Shown: one piece after another, positions 1 to 24,119 of the stretch | How the letters are laid out: each line of letters begins with the position of its first letter | Position numbering within the stretch: the stretch's first letter is position 1 | NCBI GenBank assembly: GCA_949752735.1 | Contig: OX457036.1 | Location: 11,540,352 to 11,604,351 of the forward strand | Direction of reading: 5' to 3' | DNA: 64,000 bases | Source: Lumbricus terrestris | Lineage: Eukaryota > Annelida > Clitellata > Crassiclitellata > Lumbricidae | Notes under the pieces: model-generated | Databases searched by the model: none | Told to the model about the DNA's origin: nothing | The model's input: only the letters and a program-made list of their open reading frames with translations | Translations under genes and position numbers: made by a program

Positions 1-1290
1 AGGCGTCCTCAAGGCACGTCAGGTCTATGGGCTGGCAGAAAAGCAAAGCGACATCCGCAGATTCTCAACGACTCAGGTAATGCGGTTCTACAGCTCAGTT
101 CACTCGCGATCGTAGGGAGTCGCGCTGCTCCCGGGTCAAGAAGGTTTTGGCTGCGGGCCGCCCGCTGACGCGGTGCCGCCTCTATGCTTTAACCAATATA
201 AGGTAACTGGGTCACAGTCGGATTCACCGTTCCGAGAGTAAAATATTCAGTATATGTGTCGTATAGTTTATACCTCGCCGAGATCGTGGCGGGCAGAGTG
301 CCGAAGTCTGCCGACGCCGGATCTACGGTCGAGGGAAGAATGCCTTTTTATCGCTCGAACAAACACCACACGATACTATCCACAGGCGGAAATCGTCATA
401 CAAGGCAACGCGTGCCAGGAAACATTCACGGGTAACAAGGAATGAGCCCCCACCAGCTCTCGACTGGCGAGATCGTGACAGAGGGAGGCCCAGTCCGCTC
501 TGTAGGATCGTCGTCTCAGCCTACATACAATGAACCTTCCGCGTATAACGGATTCAAAAATATCTCGGATAACTGTCAAAAGTAGCCAAGGAAACACTTG
601 TCAAGGTTGAATCGATTGCCGTGAATACGATTCAGATGCAAGAGATCAATGAACAAAGAGTGTTCGTAAGCATTGACCATAGGATGAGCATCAACCATCC
701 TACACTATAGGCAACGCACCGCTTAGCAGGCTTTATTCCACCGGAATATTGCTGTCTGCACGCTATGGTTTGGCTTAAACCAAATTATCGGGTTTCCGTA
801 TAGAAAAACCGTTATTAATTCGCCAAAAATCCATTTCTTGTCCGATCGTCACCGGGTTTCTTTCTGTCGCTTCCCAAACGACTTCTTCGTAACTTACGCC
901 CTAAATTGAAGTTATTGGACCTACCTAGAATTTATTATCGAATTACTCCTAAACCTAGTTTTTGCCTATATAAGGGTTTGAGACGCGGTTTGGCTGTGTT
1001 AGGCCTCGCCGTCGCTCTCGTCTGCTTCCAGCAATGTTTCACAGACTTCAATTTATCGGTCGCGCTCTAATTGCGCGTGTTTCCGCAGCGCATTTTCGCC
1101 ACATAAATTAACTCCAACGGACAAGCCTAAATTTCCTATTCGGGGACATTACGCCTTACCTAAGATGACTCTAACTACACGGCTTGGCTGCTTTAAGAGC
1201 TTAACCGTGGCTCCTGCTTGTCTCCAGCTCAGTTTGACAAGACAGCCGGTCGGAGTTTCTCGTAACGAACATTGTCTTGTGGCTGAAACG
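1..1290. other. No gene recognised; TATA-like motif
   Basis: I find no supported coding region here. A CTATATAAGG motif at about 966-975 is followed by GC-richer sequence and could be a promoter or part of a degraded LTR. Nothing downstream supports a transcript, so I leave it unassigned. Confidence 0.3.
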
Positions 1291-1292
1291 CC

Positions 1293-1531
<239 letters not shown>

Positions 1532-1745
1532 CAGCGAGAAAGATGCACACTTCCAGGAAGAGAGGAATCTAAACTTTCTGAAGGGACAGGGAGAGGGACA
1601 GAATTTCACGACAGTTTCATCGACTCAGTTGTTCTGATTGACTGGTGAACGACTGAAGAATTAGTCGGTTGAATGATTAATATGATTGGCGTATCATCAT
1701 AATTTTTATGTACTTACTGTTTCACCATTTAATAGAAGTGGTGCC

Positions 1746-2058
1746 TGGTTTCATTCTGTGCAGGTGAACTATATTATATGTAGCTCTACCGAGATCAGAC
1801 TAGCCTATGCAGTGATTGACATTACAGTATGATTGGATCGATAGAAACATCAGAATGTGTATATATGATGGGTGCTCTGTTTATAATTATGTATGTATGG
1901 TTTAATTCTGTGCAGGTGAATATGTGGCTCTACCGAGACCAGAATAGCCTATACAGTGATTGATATTACATTTTGAATGGGGGTCGATAGAAACATCAGA
2001 ATGTATATATATATATATATGAATGGTTTGTGCTCTGTTTATAATTATGTATGTAATA
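1746..2058. repeat. Tandem duplication, about 155-bp unit
   Basis: Two diverged copies begin with TGGTTT at 1746 and 1898. Both contain the blocks CTGTGCAGGTGAA, TCTACCGAGA, ATAGAAACATCAGAATGT and GCTCTGTTTATAATTATGT in the same order. The second copy carries an extra (TA)n run. Confidence 0.85.
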
Positions 2059-2220
2059 TTTATACTTTAGGACCATAATGATATTTATTCTTCCAATATC
2101 GAACAAGTGTGCAAGCCGCAGCACAAATGCAATAGTCCATTAGATAACCGACTTTAAAGTAAATTAGAGTCTTGGGCTTGCTATGAGCAAAAGAGCAGAT
2201 ACAAGAGGAATACAGCATGG

Positions 2221-5115
2221 TCATTGATACGATAAAACTCCTTGATTATTTCTAAATTTTCCGAATTTTTGTAGAAGAAACCAGCGAATAAAACGTTCAA
2301 ACGGAAGATTACATTTCACAGCAGCAAACTCCAACAACACTTTTCTTCTCGGATGATTGCAGTCAATGCAGCATCTGAGTTTCAAGTACCTTGCTAGAAA
2401 ACGTCGTTGAAGAAAGTAATGACATTTAATGGAATATGTACGGAAAATAGACCTTGAGAGCGATTTCTTATTATAGTAAATGCATCGGGAGAAAAAGTGG
2501 GCAAACGATGAATCGGCAGTACACTCGTCATTCCTAGGTGATAAATAATAGAAGAGAGTATGAAATCCAAGCAAACACTGCACCTCTCTATCGAAAAATG
2601 AGTCAAGTGGAGGCAATAACAAAACATTCGCAAATGCAAATTCATTTAAATCGTTCTCGAGATCAGGTTCCTTGAGAATCTGTTCACATAAGAGAAGCAC
2701 TTCATCATATCGACGTAACTTATAAAGGTATAAAGCTCGGTAGCAATCAGCTGTGTTGCACTGGATCCCAAAGTCATTGCGAATCACTTCGTAGAATGTT
2801 GTTAAAGTTTCCAAAGCATATTCTGTTAAATAATCAATTAGCTTTTCTTTAACTGTCAAGGTATTCTGACTAAAATTTGGATCTCTTGTCAGTGATTGCA
2901 TTCTCCGATAAACGCACTCTCTGATATCTTTGAAGCAAATGTTTGATTTCACCGAAACGTAGATCGTTCGTTTTGTTAATGCCAACAGTAAATAATCTAC
3001 CACAGTAAAGGCCGAAGTTGACAAACCAGGATTCAACTGTAAGTCTAATCGCATTGAAAATCTTGAGGTCGATATTGCTATCAAATAATATGCAAACACC
3101 CTTGGGGTAAGACGTAAATCGAAAGAAATCTGACTCATTGTGAAATTCATTGCTTCTCTAAACTTCTTGTAAAGCAGATAAAATCCAATGATTCTAACAA
3201 CATCGTCAATAAAGAACAAGCATCCAGCATTCAATGTTTCATTTTCCATTTGGTTCGTTTCACAGTTTAAAAATACTGAGCATAGTTCCATAACTGTCTG
3301 GTTTTTTGAGTTTGCAAAATGAAGAGCGGCAAGATAGAGCAAAGCTGCGGGAGCGATTGTGTCGCTTTCAGAATCATTTTTTCGTAGAGCCTTTCTTATA
3401 AACTCTTTTGCTAAAAGAGACATCAGTTGAAATTCTGAACGGCTCTCGGACCCAGTTAAGTTTTCCACGAGCTCCTGTGCTCGTAGATATTGAAACAGAC
3501 TTGTTTCCGTTGTGGAGGGTGTTGAAAATGTATGATACTTACATCTGACGCTTTGGGGTTTAAAGAAAATTACCTTGATAAATTCTTCAAATGCTTTGCT
3601 GTGCCATGAAATCATTTGACATTCCAAACCGTATGCTACATTCAAACAGTGCAGTGTTGAATCAAAGTATGCGAAGCATGAAATACTTTCTGGTGTTGGT
3701 TGCGTTGGCAGTTTACTGTGTATTAACAAATGGAACTTTCTTATTTTAGGTGTGAATAGAAGATTTAAATAAATCCTCAGTCGTATATCTAGGTTATTTC
3801 TTATTCTGTGAGTAAACACATGGCATATTTGAAATCCAATGGAAAGCAAAGTATCGCATGATTTGAACTTCAACGCATTCCTAAGTTCAAAGACAACTTC
3901 CTTTAAATCTTTCAAATGTGGCACCATTTTTCTTGCTTTTACAATTTCTTGGACTTCTTCATTCGTCCTAAAGTATGGCTCTATATAATTTTCTACTAGC
4001 CAATGACAAAGAATGCCAGAATGTCGGAACTCATTCAATCGTCTTTTCGTCTTGTCAAGCAATGCGCGGTTCGAAGGCTGATGAAACAAATTTGCTTCAA
4101 GAATAAAATAGTTCGGAATGTACCCGCTCTCTAGCCATTCTAAAAGCTCCTTTAACAACTCACTGCAGATATCAATAACAGAAACGGAATTCCACCAATC
4201 AGGTGACTTCGTTTCACAGGTCCACAACATCAACGTCTTTATATGATACGTACACAAAAACTCATCTTTCTTTGCACAATCCTTTTGAATTATTTCTCTC
4301 TTCGCGAAGAATCTCAACAAATGATAGACAATCTGTTGAACTTGTGTCCAACTTTGGATTAAAATTACTTCTGCTAAAGAAAACGACAATCTCCACTGCT
4401 GTTCATCGTTCCTACAAGCACGATGCTGAACGTAGACAACATGACAACCATTTTGTACAACTTCAGAGATTTTGGCATTCGTCGGCCATCCGTAAACTCT
4501 ATGTCGTTTCGGCCAATCTTTGGCTTCTCTAGGCCACTGAGGACACCACACGCTTGTCACCGTATCAAGAGTCATAGATTGATCAATTTGCAACGCAACT
4601 GCCGGACCTTTCTGAGTGGTTGATGCGACACAAGAAATTTCCTTGCTCAAGGATAGATCAGTTTCATTATCATCTCTATCAACCTTCATGTACCTTTTTT
4701 GGTATGGTGCGACCCCAAATTCATACTTCTTGCATTTCCAGTTATATTTCATAATTCCGAAAACTCTAAGTCGAACAAAACCTGGATAATTGAGGCATGA
4801 CTCCATCTTACAGCACTTTATCGTCTCGTCTAACCAATGCAGATCTTTTGGCAACACTGGAAACTCATCAACACAAGCTAATATATCTCCACATATTATC
4901 AATCTATCAACGTCGTTGATGCAAGTATTCAACGGTCTTATGTAGAATTCTTCACTACTGCCACAGACGATCGTAGAGAACTTGGACCTATGACCCACTA
5001 ATGAGATACGATCAAGTCTGAGATCAGCTGCACCACACGACTTTGGAAGCAACTGGCATGTACTGACAATGAAGTCAGACGTAAGTTCTTCCGTCCATTT
5101 ATCTGCAGCCTCCAT
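2221..5115 (-). CDS. cGAS-like receptor / Mab-21 domain protein with TPR-like C-terminus (array copy 1)
   Basis: Uninterrupted 964-residue ORF, intronless. Residues 1-190 look like a nucleotidyltransferase core: GSSEEF at 52-57, an NDVD acidic pair (D68, D70), and a third acidic residue D184 in the LDTV context. Next comes the Mab-21 signature: WP..A..W at about 194-201, WRLSFSLAEV from W241, and a CTYHIKTLMLWTCE-type helix ending near 301. YIPNYF and ANLF follow at 332-344. The remaining ~600 residues include a TPR-like helix pair near 790-815 (DCYRALYLYKLRRYDEV) and a conserved tail. Known members make cyclic dinucleotides on sensing nucleic acid; that role here is inferred. Usual cGLRs are about 400-550 residues, so this one is long. 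The start is chosen because MExxxK is shared by all copies. An AATAAA lies on the minus strand at 2084-2089. Confidence 0.85.
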   Translation of the reverse strand: MEAADKWTEELTSDFIVSTCQLLPKSCGAADLRLDRISLVGHRSKFSTIVCGSSEEFYIRPLNTCINDVDRLIICGDILACVDEFPVLPKDLHWLDETIKCCKMESCLNYPGFVRLRVFGIMKYNWKCKKYEFGVAPYQKRYMKVDRDDNETDLSLSKEISCVASTTQKGPAVALQIDQSMTLDTVTSVWCPQWPREAKDWPKRHRVYGWPTNAKISEVVQNGCHVVYVQHRACRNDEQQWRLSFSLAEVILIQSWTQVQQIVYHLLRFFAKREIIQKDCAKKDEFLCTYHIKTLMLWTCETKSPDWWNSVSVIDICSELLKELLEWLESGYIPNYFILEANLFHQPSNRALLDKTKRRLNEFRHSGILCHWLVENYIEPYFRTNEEVQEIVKARKMVPHLKDLKEVVFELRNALKFKSCDTLLSIGFQICHVFTHRIRNNLDIRLRIYLNLLFTPKIRKFHLLIHSKLPTQPTPESISCFAYFDSTLHCLNVAYGLECQMISWHSKAFEEFIKVIFFKPQSVRCKYHTFSTPSTTETSLFQYLRAQELVENLTGSESRSEFQLMSLLAKEFIRKALRKNDSESDTIAPAALLYLAALHFANSKNQTVMELCSVFLNCETNQMENETLNAGCLFFIDDVVRIIGFYLLYKKFREAMNFTMSQISFDLRLTPRVFAYYLIAISTSRFSMRLDLQLNPGLSTSAFTVVDYLLLALTKRTIYVSVKSNICFKDIRECVYRRMQSLTRDPNFSQNTLTVKEKLIDYLTEYALETLTTFYEVIRNDFGIQCNTADCYRALYLYKLRRYDEVLLLCEQILKEPDLENDLNEFAFANVLLLPPLDSFFDREVQCLLGFHTLFYYLSPRNDECTADSSFAHFFSRCIYYNKKSLSRSIFRTYSIKCHYFLQRRFLARYLKLRCCIDCNHPRRKVLLEFAAVKCNLPFERFIRWFLLQKFGKFRNNQGVLSYQ

Positions 5116-6140
5116 TCTGTAAGCTTATAGAAAATTTGAAAAATATATAATAAGCTATTCGAGCAGGTTGTAGGCCACAGTATACCGAGTAGCCTATAGA
5201 CTCTAGACATCAAGCGCATATTATTCTATGAGTAAAATTATTGACGACTAAGACTCAACTTGCCTTCAGCAATGTCTAAACATCAAACAGGAATAGGCCT
5301 ACCAGTGAATCAAACATAAGCCTATCAGTGAATCAAACAGGCAGCTGAACTTCGCGCATCCACTAAGCCTAACTTCCTGAGGCTGACACAACAACAGTTT
5401 ACCACATGCAACTTTAATAAATATGAGCAATAGCACTTTAAAGCATGACCGATTCGGAAACGTGTTGGTAAAGCGCACAGAAATGAAAGTATCAGCCCAA
5501 GGCCTGTATATCCTATAGTATGCTAATTAAACCATCCATCGCTCTTTGGCTACAAGCCCGTTGGCCATGCCACATTTTGGTTTCCTTTTATCCCACTAAT
5601 TGCTTCAAATGCTTTGTTATAATTATTAGAGACATGATGTCGGTTTGCACGCGAGAATTACGAGCACAATAATTGTTGTTGAGGATGTTATTTTATGTTA
5701 TTTTGTGTTATTTTATGTCATTTTAGGTTATTTTATGTTATTTTATGTTATTTTATGTTATTTTATGTTTTTTCATGTTGTTTTATGTTATTTTATGTTA
5801 TTTTATGTTGTTGCTGGGTTTTTGTCACAATGTCCATGTCCACTAGCTCGATGAAGCTGACACAACAACAGTTTTCCACTTCTTGCAACTTTACTATACG
5901 CAAACAATTATGGCGCTTGAAAACACGACGAATTCGGAAATATTACGTCGACGGCCTATGCAGTCTCTACTGTATAGGCCTACTAATTAAACCAACCATT
6001 TCTCCGCCTACAAACACCGTATGCCACATTTTGGTTTTCGTTTATCCCAGCATAATTGCGTACTCAGTAATGTTTGTTGTATTGGCGATGTTTCCGCTTG
6101 TACGCGAGAATTGCCAGTTCGATTATTATTATTGAGGATG
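5116..6140. other. 5' flank of copy 1 with internal duplication and 10-bp repeat
   Basis: This is the upstream region of the gene at 2221-5115. The stretch around 5242-5360 is homologous to the upstream flanks of the other array copies near 41360, 49330 and 63273. A block at about 5375-5690 recurs diverged at about 5855-6140; both share GCTGACACAACAACAGTTT, CACATTTTGGTTT and TGTTGAGGATGTTA-like segments. Between them, about 5685-5812 is a 10-bp repeat (TTTATGTTAT). Confidence 0.7.
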
Positions 6141-6284
6141 TTACTTGCTGTTGTGTTGCTATCACTTCTTTTTTCACTATGTCCGCGTGTAGTTGTGATC
6201 TCTCAGGTTTTCGAAAATATATTCGGAGGCAATGAAATGAACGTCTGCAATGGTTTCACACTCGTCATGTTCCTGTGGGACAAA

Positions 6285-6807
<523 letters not shown>

Positions 6808-6824
6808 ATTTCAAAAAATTATGC

Positions 6825-7160
6825 TTGGACCTGTTGTTGAATGTCTAGAAAATCAGGCCTCATCCTCCTCAACATTATTAATAGTAGCCTACCACGAAAA
6901 GCGATGGCATTGTAGCGCTGCAGGCAGATGGAAATGCGCTGAAACGACCGAGAGACGCTGACCAACCTCGGGGATGAAGCAGACCCCGGCAGAGTTGATG
7001 GGCCCCAGTGTTTCCAAGGCAATGGGAACAAAGAGGTGTGATGATGCAGCCCCACGTACTTTTCGATTTTACGTACGGCGGCTTGTTCTGCAGCAGCTCC
7101 CGCCGCATTCGCTGTGTGAGCGATGTAGGATGTCGCGCAGGTGTGGACCACTGTGGCATC
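6825..7160 (-). pseudogene. LINE reverse-transcriptase C-terminal remnant
   Basis: A minus-strand frame of about 110 codons resembles the C-terminal segment of LINE polyproteins of marine invertebrates: AAEQAAVRKIEKYVGL, then a degraded LFPLPWKHWGP, then FQRISICLQRYNAIA. It is short, bounded by microsatellites, and has no catalytic RT motifs. I treat it as a decayed LINE fragment. The family assignment is from memory of the motif. Confidence 0.55.
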
Positions 7161-7209
7161 CCAGGTCAGATGTTTGCCTGCTGCCCAGGGTTTAGTGTGG
7201 CCCCATCAG

Positions 7210-7289
<80 letters not shown>

Positions 7290-7292
7290 ATT

Positions 7293-7328
<36 letters not shown>

Positions 7329-7353
7329 GTCATCATCATCATTATCATCATCG

Positions 7354-7399
<46 letters not shown>

Positions 7400-7436
7400 T
7401 ATCATCATCGTCATCATCATTATCATTACTATCATT
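7210..7436. repeat. (ATT)n followed by (ATC)n
   Basis: About 80 bp of ATT repeats change into about 150 bp of ATC repeats with CGT and TAT interruptions. No gene is present. Confidence 0.97.
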
Positions 7437-8298
7437 GCAAGTGTTACGACTATTGATATTGAATGTGCATTGGTCGAAGTCGTATATAGCCTAGTGCATG
7501 CCCTACGATGCGAGAGAGTCGTTCGCATCTCAGCTGCGGATGCAGGTGTTGAGATGTTCGATTGAAGATGCAATTGCTCTGTGGTCTGTGCAGCAGTAGA
7601 TAGTCATTGATGATTATAGCGAAAGCAGGAGGAGGACAGCGAAAATGAGGAAGAGGGTAATCAGAGAGAGAGAGGGAGGGAGGGAGGGAAGGAGAGGGAG
7701 AGAGAGAATGAGATGGAATGGAGAGGGGAAGGATATGGAGAAGACGAGCACTGTTAGAAGGAAGAAGAAGAGAACATAGAGGCAGGATGAAAACGGAGGA
7801 GTAGAAGAAGCAGAGACAGAGAGAGAGACAGAGAATAAGAGGGAAAGGAAGACGGAGACGGACGGACGGAGGGAGACGGAGAGGAAGACGTAGAGGGAGA
7901 TGGAGACATAGAGAGGGAGAGACACGGAGAGATAAGTAACAGGAGGTGGAGGAAGACGAATAGGAGGAGAGGAAATGCAGTCGCATCCGTATACAACAGG
8001 TGTCTCTGAACACAGACTGCTTAGCATCTGAAAGCTCGTCGCATTGACGCAGACTCAGCATCTATTGTAGCCATCGGCAGACGTTCTTACTGCGCTATAT
8101 GTGACTTCAGCCAAACATCGATGACTAGTGCCTTGAGTGTTACACGTCAGCGCCATATATAAAGGGTTTTGAAGCATTGTCATTGTGTAACTCGGTCACA
8201 GTGTAAGTAGGGATGACTAGGATTTAATCAGGCAGATGATCAGGTCAATCCAGGAGTGGCGTCGCAGGGGTTATAGCCTAATCATCACTGGGTAATTA
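7437..8298. repeat. Purine-rich GGA/GA tract, no gene
   Basis: From about 7625 to 7960 the plus strand is almost entirely purine (GGAGA, GACGGA, GAGAGA units). The long Ser/Pro/Leu frames on the minus strand are its shadow. The rest, up to the transposon at 8299, holds nothing I can identify. Confidence 0.8.
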
Positions 8299-8707
8299 CA
8301 CTGGGCAACAAATTTTCATAAAAGTTTTGTATCCTACATGAAATTTGCAGTTTCCTACAGATTTTAAGGTGCTGAACACGAATATGACAATGAAATTCAA
8401 TTCTTAGCTCCAGTTTCTCTGATATCATCAAGAGTTTCTATAAATAGAACAATGCGTACATATCACATTTGTACCAGCAAATGTTCACTTCTACATCCCA
8501 CTATCTCTTGCATAACTGCTCAGGATTATGTCTGGTGAGCGTACAAGTGGGCCTATGTATGTAAGAGCACTTGCTACACTGCCTCTTCAAGACCCTAATC
8601 CGAAGCGCTCCCGACTACAGCACGGACACTGAATAGAAGTTTCATGAAGCGCATATGCAATTGCGAGTGAAGGACTGCTCACAGTGCTTCTAAATTAAGG
8701 GACCCTT

Positions 8708-9065
8708 TAGTTTTCTGCCCTGACATTCCAGTGGAAGTTAGTTAACACCAGACGAAATGAATCCTAAGCTTGTTTCTTGTCGCCCTACGCGGTGACCTGA
8801 GGTGGATTCAAACCCATAACCTTCCGGCTCCAAGGCACCGAACATACCCCTACACCACTGTGCGCCACATAGTAGTCAGCCAACATGGAAGTTCCCTGGC
8901 ATCGTTTTCCATGTCTGCAATGTTTTCTTGAAAACGTTCGCGTGATACATAGGGTCATAGACAACACGTCCGTAACCAAATCCTTGTAGTTTTCTGCCCT
9001 GACATTCCAGTGGAAGTTAGTTAACACCAGACGAAATGAATCCTAAGCTTGTTTCTTGTCGCCCT
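8708..9065. repeat. 79-bp direct repeats
   Basis: The 79 bases at 8708-8786 recur without a difference that I can see at 8987-9065, beginning TAGTTTTCTGCCCTGACATT. They bracket 200 bp that contains a tRNA-like segment. This is too long for a target-site duplication, so an internal duplication of the transposon is likelier. Confidence 0.85.
8795..8866 (-). other. tRNA-like segment with Pol III A and B boxes
   Basis: On the minus strand GGCGCACAG is followed by TGGTGTAGGGG (A-box-like, about 8848-8858). About 40 bases further on comes GGTTTGAATCC (B box, 8804-8814). The 5' seven bases have no matching 3' acceptor strand, so it is not an intact tRNA. It is best read as a tRNA pseudogene or a SINE head. 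Confidence 0.5.
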
Positions 9066-10118
9066 GAAGCAGGTTGTCAAACATCTCATCTCTGACTAGC
9101 TATCTGACTGATCTGAGGACCAACAAAACTTCCTTCTTTAATTTCTGCTTCGCCAGGGAATTTGGCAGCCAAGTATTTGAAAGCTGATCCAGTCCGGTAC
9201 ATGAATTTTATGACGTTCTTCAGCACACTGAGTTTGGTGTATAGCGACACGAGCAAGACTGTCTGGCCTGTCTGGGTTTCAATCATTGCTAGGCTTTGCA
9301 CATAGTCTACTTCTCTCCGACGCCCAGAGATTCCCTCTCAGGCCAGTTTCTCCTCACTTAGTGCAAGGTCCTTGCTCGACTGTCCAATTCACATAGAAAA
9401 CAGCAATATTTTGTATAATCCAAGCTGTGGACTAGTCAAGAAAGCCAATATACTTTCAAGTCACAATACAGATGTCATCCATACCTGCTGTATTGAACAG
9501 AATTCAACAGGTATTTTAGGTTCTCCTAGGTTCCTTCATGTGGACGGGAATGGGTGAAAGCTGGTTTCCAATATGCAGCAGCTCCGCATCGAGACTCAAT
9601 TTCGTGAAGTCTATGAATAGTCGCCATTCTTGAGGGTCATGTTTGATTCCGAGGGCATTCATCAGACAATCTACATTGAAGCAGAAGACAGGGTCATCTT
9701 CCTTGGTGAAATTTTCCTCAAACTGCCCATGACGAGTGTGAAACAATGTCACTCGGGCATTTTCTTGGAGAAGATTCCGTTCATTTAAATCTTGATCCAT
9801 GTAACTCCGCCTTGGCCTTGGATAGGTCCAGGAGGCGAACAAGATCGTTCAGTTTACCCTGGGTGAGTATGTGTGGCACAGATGATACACCTTGGCAGAC
9901 GTAAGGATCATCCCTAGATGTCGAAGGCTGCGGAGAACTCGAAGTCGCTTTGCTTCCTTCCTCATCGTCTGAATCAATGAAAAATTCTTTCGGTGGATCC
10001 GGAACGGGAAGTCCTTCGCCATGCAGAGTGGGTCGGATTGCATATGGTATATTGGGGGTACGCTATTGACCACTTCCATTTCCTTGTCATGAATGCAGAA
10101 GTAGGTGGAACCATGCAA
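8868..10118 (-). pseudogene. Broken transposon-encoded protein
   Basis: Collinear pieces lie on the minus strand. They are 9849-10118; 9516-9842 with ARVTLFHTRHGQFEE, VFCFNVDCLMNALGI and DPQEWRLFIDF; 9086-9301 with AFKYLAAKFPGEAEIKEG and FVGPQISQ; and about 8868-9027 with ENYKDLVTDVL and GTSMLADYYV. The segment order and the WRLFID, FVGPQI and ADY motifs match a long protein I have seen in Hydra- and insect-type repeats linked to DNA transposons. Frame changes separate the pieces, so it is not functional. Whether it is the transposase proper is unknown. Confidence 0.55.
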
Positions 10119-10499
10119 AAGTAGTAGTCATATGCATGATTGCTTGGTTTTCTCCAAACTATTCGAACAGCAAAGGTCACCGGTCAATTTCTCGTCTTTT
10201 AACTACTATGGAAATTTTCTTGCTCACTGGGGAGGGGCTGCATGGCAGGTTAATGCATTACGACACCTTATTGTGTTGCAATATGTAGTTTGAAATACAG
10301 CGTTGAGAAAATTAATGGTCATGACCCACATAGGCCGACTCAATGCGTAGGCCTACTGAGACATTTGTACGTAACCATCTCTGTCTCTCCTAAACGAGAG
10401 CTAAGCGACAAATTTTACCATCATATTCGTGTTCAGCACCTCAAAATTAGTTAAGATTTGCTATTTTCATCTAGGATACATTTTGTGTGTTGCCCAGTG

Positions 10500-10860
10500 T
10501 TATCGTTGCCTGAGTTACCTGTATATCTGAGTTATCGTTATCTGCCGAGTAGCCTCGATTTTTTCTATGGTCGTTGTTAAGTCAGAGTTACCGGTGTCTA
10601 AGGAAAGATTTACCGTCATCGTACCATCACGTGCTGCCATCTGAATTACCTTCGTCGGATGGACATTCGACTGATTTACCTTAGTCAGAGTTTTTAGCAT
10701 CTGCGTTAGCTTTATCTCTAGATTCTCTGGTGCATTCGTCTGACCTCCTTCGTGTTCCCGTCACCTGAATAGCCCACGTCAGAGTTACCTTCGTCTGAGA
10801 TACCTTCGTCTGAGATACTTTCGTCTGAGATACCTTCGTCTGAATTCTGAGTTACCTTCG
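10500..10860. repeat. Irregular minisatellite, GAGATACCTTCGTCT-type unit
   Basis: A degenerate 15-bp unit (TACCTTCGTCTGAGA) is clearest at 10783-10860, with weaker variants back to about 10500. It lies upstream of the receptor gene's first exon. No promoter element is recognised. Confidence 0.6.
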
Positions 10861-11034
10861 TGTGAATTGCCACAAGAGGCACACCATGAATTAGTACTAA
10901 TGGCATTGATTAGGCCTATCAACCCGATTAGGTCTAAATCCAATTGAAATATTTGTCGATGTAGCACACAATGTGTTGCGTGTCATAGCAGAAACCTCGG
11001 ATGACCCAACAATTCTGAATTTCTCCGGTTGTGA

Positions 11035-22630
<11,596 letters not shown>

Positions 22631-23190
22631 CAACGTCGCTATGCTCTACGACACCAGAACTCCCATCGTCCATCACTCCAAATGACAACGTCGCTATGCT
22701 CTACGACACCAGAACTCCCATCGTCCATCACTCCAAATGACAACGTCGCTATGCTCTACGACACCAGAACTCCCATCGTCCATCACTCCAAATGACAACG
22801 TCGCTATGCTCTACGACACCAGAACTCCCATCGTTCATCACTCCAAATGAAAACGTCACTATGCTCTACGACACCAGAACTCCCACCGTCCATCACTCCA
22901 AATGACATCGTCACTATGCTCTACGACACCAGAACTCCCATCGTCCATCACTCCAAATGAAAACGTCACTATGCTCTACGACACCAGAACTCCCACCGTC
23001 CATCACTCCAAATGACATCGTCACTATGCTCTACGACACCAGAACTCCCATCGTCCATCACTCCAAATGAAAACGTCACTATGCTCTACGACACCAGAAC
23101 TCCCACCGTCCATCACTCCAAATGACAACGTCACTATGCTCCACGACACCAGAACTCCCATCGTCCATCACTCCAAATGACAACGTCACT

Positions 23191-24119
23191 GCGAAAATAA
23201 CAATTTAAATCCTTACGACGTCAGTTTTTTTATCGTTCATTGTCCAAAGCGTTGCCCTCGTGGCGCCTTCTTACTACGTCGTAAAGTTCATCATTCCAAA
23301 AGACAGCGTGACAACCACCTGTTTTCTGCGACACCTGCAGGAGCAATGTCGTTTGTTGCTCCAATCGTCCACCTGTTATCTATTATGCCAAATCCTCTGT
23401 CTTCTCTTACCAAGCACGACCACATCAAAACAACTTGTTATCCACGCCTCAAGAACCGATGTCACGTACCGTTTGCATAACAAGTAGGCCTACCTTCAAA
23501 GCTCCAGTCTATGTAACTTGTTTCAACTAACAATAGATCGCAGACAACACGTCAATTGGTCGCCAAGCGATCAGCTTGAGTGATAGACGATAAGATTTTC
23601 GGTATCGCGTGAAACAGGTGGTTGTGATGCTGTCATGTGGAACGCAATTGACATACCGTACGTCGGATGCTGCCCTGGTCAATCGCAAGTTTTATTTGTG
23701 CAGGCGAGGTTTATCATGATGTATTGCAGTGCCTTAAGCTGGCATCCATCTAGTTCTGAAACCACAGAAGGAATATAAGTAGTTACGAATTGCGTTACAA
23801 TATTATTTGACTTGCAGTAATTCAACGTCAGAGAAAATCTAAATTTTTGATACATGTCTAGAGACCAGTAAGGGTCTTCTATAGGACTGTGCTGCTATAG
23901 TATTAAAATCAGAATTTTATCTAGGTTTAAGAACAATTGCTTATTTTACGCTTGACTTGTCGTATGAACTGCCAACAATTCTTTGTAATTTTTAAAATCT
24001 TCCTTACATATGATTTCTTTTCATAGTTTTTTTCGTTTTTTATTCTCTCCCAAAAAACGTGGTTTTTTATTTTTTTATTTTTCGCATCGCTTTTCAACGT
24101 TTTTTTTATTATTATGTAA
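23191..24119. other. Downstream of nAChR, no gene recognised
   Basis: Probably the rest of the 3' UTR and intergenic DNA. The poly(A) site is not identified. A T-rich stretch with poor coding potential lies at about 24000-24115. Confidence 0.4.

Larger units (their letters stand above)
8299..10499. mobile_element. DNA transposon with CACTG ends and TTA target duplication
   Basis: The left end CACTGGGCAACA at 8299 is the reverse complement of the right end finishing at 10499. Homology between the two ends continues about 100 bp inward, including GTATCCTA and GGTGCTGAACACGAATATGA. TTA flanks both ends (8296-8298 and 10500-10502). A CACTR terminus with a 3-bp duplication fits the CACTA/EnSpm group. 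The interior carries broken coding segments on the minus strand, so this 2.2-kb copy is a decayed derivative. Confidence 0.75.

Noticed and set aside
9974..10293. Short ORFs on the plus strand within the CACTG element
   Set aside because: No similarity to known proteins. The minus strand carries the recognisable fragments.
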